From the NCBI GenBank assembly GCA_034927685.1, contig JAYFPO010000009.1, positions 74,965 through 138,964 on the forward strand: 64,000 nucleotides of DNA, given 5' to 3'. This document shows positions 63,199 to 64,000 of this stretch, piece by piece. The stretch is from RGIG3159 sp034927685. Its GTDB lineage: Bacteria > Bacillota > Clostridia > Oscillospirales > Oscillospiraceae. Numbering within the stretch: the first letter of the stretch is position 1; each line of letters starts with the position of its first letter. Both the position numbers and the translations under genes were made by a program. The notes beneath the pieces were generated by a model, which worked only from the letters and a program-made list of their open reading frames with translations, did no database searches and was not told the DNA's origin.

Positions 63199-63817
63199 AA
63201 AGATTCTGATTGTGGAGGACGATTCGCAGATCAGGAACTTTATCAGCTATTCACTGAAGCAGGCGGGCTTTCCCTATACGACCACCGGGACGGCTCAGGG
63301 GGCGCTGTCCACACTTGTCTCAGAGCAGATCGACCTGATGCTGCTTGACCTCGGCCTACCGGATTTTGATGGCATGGAGGTCATCAAAAAAGTTCGCGAG
63401 TGGTCGGAAATGCCGATCATTGTCGTTTCCGCCCGTGATCAGGACAAGGAAAAGGCTGCGGCGCTGGACAGCGGAGCCGACGATTATTTGACAAAGCCTT
63501 TTTCTGCCACAGAGCTGATGGCGCGTATCCGTGTTGCGCTCCGGCACCTGCATAGAGCGGGTGTTATTAAACAACAGACAAGCCTTGCAGTGGGTGGGCT
63601 CAGGATCGATTTCGATAAGCATTTGGTCTATCTTGATGATGCCGAACTGCACGCAACGCCGATGGAGTATAACTTGCTCGCCTTGTTTTTCCGGAATATT
63701 GGTAAGGTGTTGACAACAAAGTATATGATCAAAGAGATTTATGGTGTCGGATATGGTACGGATACGCAGGCGCTTCGGACACTGATGGCCTCTCTCCGGC
63801 TGTTTTCGGTAAAATAG
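63182..63817 (+). pseudogene. kdpE: KdpE-like response regulator, C-terminus cut by IS21 insertion
   Basis: Receiver domain with phospho-acceptor D56 (LMLLDLGLPDFDG), VSARD and K in LTKPFSA, then an OmpR-type winged helix. Native sequence ends at LRTLMASLR (residue 206); the final codons LFSVK come from the insertion sequence. The usual ~25-residue end with the wing (RRKIE ... GVGYRM) is missing, so DNA binding is probably lost. Confidence 0.82.
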
Positions 63818-64000
63818 GAATGCAGAAAAAGGTCTCCAAAAGTGCATAGGGGATGATGACAAAAAGAGGAGCCATTGTCAGCACCTCAAATAAAAGTTAC
63901 CTTTAGTTTGTGAAAGACTAAGGAGGTAACAGGAAGGTGTTGAAAATGGCTCAGAAAGAGTATATCAAGCATCTCTACGAAGTGGAAGATAAAAGTGTGC
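63801..64000 (+). mobile_element. IS21-family insertion sequence, left end (continues past window)
   Basis: The break in kdpE falls at TGTTTTCGGTAAAATAGG, starting with TG as IS21-type ends do, followed by ~145 bp of terminal sequence with a transposase start. The right end is outside the window, so family membership rests on the transposase N-terminus and the TG end. Confidence 0.7.
63946..64000 (+). CDS. istA: IS21-family transposase IstA, 5' end only
   Basis: MAQKEYIKHLYEVEDKSV, the usual IstA opening (a helix leading to the HTH for terminal repeats). AAGGAGG lies ~20 bp upstream, so an upstream in-frame TTG at 63,940 is a possible start. Only 18 codons are visible. Confidence 0.72.
   Translation, partial: MAQKEYIKHLYEVEDKSV

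Overview
The window is a high-GC Clostridia chromosome segment, most like an Oscillospiraceae gut commensal (Oscillibacter/Flavonifractor-type). This rests on gene style and order: a FabK-type fatty acid operon, a YedF/DUF3343 pair, a divergent second type IIA topoisomerase, and CHR half-transporters. No rRNA is present to confirm it.

Layout. (1) 1-12,600: one tight forward operon for arginine and carbamoyl phosphate, argG(partial)-argH-argC-argJ-argB-argD-argF-carA-carB. Most junctions overlap by 4-11 bp. The carB frame continues without a stop into a diaminopimelate-epimerase-like domain whose first catalytic cysteine is displaced. (2) 12,700-14,700: aspartate racemase, a TIGR04076 protein and a GNAT acetyltransferase, all reverse. 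(3) 14,698-21,330: a decayed prophage in the 3' end of tRNA-Arg(CCG), bounded by a 50-bp att repeat. Its tyrosine recombinase has lost the catalytic tyrosine, and at least three deletions have joined early, head, tail and lysis genes. A MuF head protein with a toxin-like tail and an overlapping CPCC-type candidate immunity gene remain open. (4) 21,400-29,000 (reverse): split CHR transporter, lipoprotein, topoisomerase A and B subunits, ttcA. (5) 29,100-30,070: rplM-rpsI. (6) 30,350-41,340 (reverse): complete type II fatty acid operon acpP-accB-accC-accD-accA-fabH-fabK-NMO-fabD-fabG-fabF-fabZ-marR, driven by one strong promoter with a palindromic operator. (7) 41,595-48,152: phosphoglycolate phosphatase, phosphodiesterase, AbrB, a PLP enzyme, a DMT transporter, cyclophilin, PlsC, and the YedF/DUF3343 selenium-related pair.

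(8) 48,380-61,400: a mobile, integrative-element-like region with degenerate tRNA-Ala repeat arrays at both edges. It has a large serine recombinase, a TnpW-like protein, a sigma-like factor, a decayed SLH fragment and ParA/ParB. From about 54.6 to 60.9 kb is a clearly AT-rich cargo: a 38-residue candidate RiPP precursor with an RRE-radical SAM-SPASM maturase, then an SF1 helicase followed by a Shedu-type nuclease, a likely phage-defence pair. (9) 61,490-64,000: a small HTH protein and a KdpD/KdpE-like two-component system. The regulator is cut near its C terminus by an IS21-family element that runs out of the window.

The best candidates for something undescribed are the RiPP locus, the helicase-Shedu pair, the MuF toxin/CPCC pair, the CarB-DapF-like fusion, and the tRNA-Ala fragment arrays. 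Identifications come from motif recognition by eye; no database search was run.
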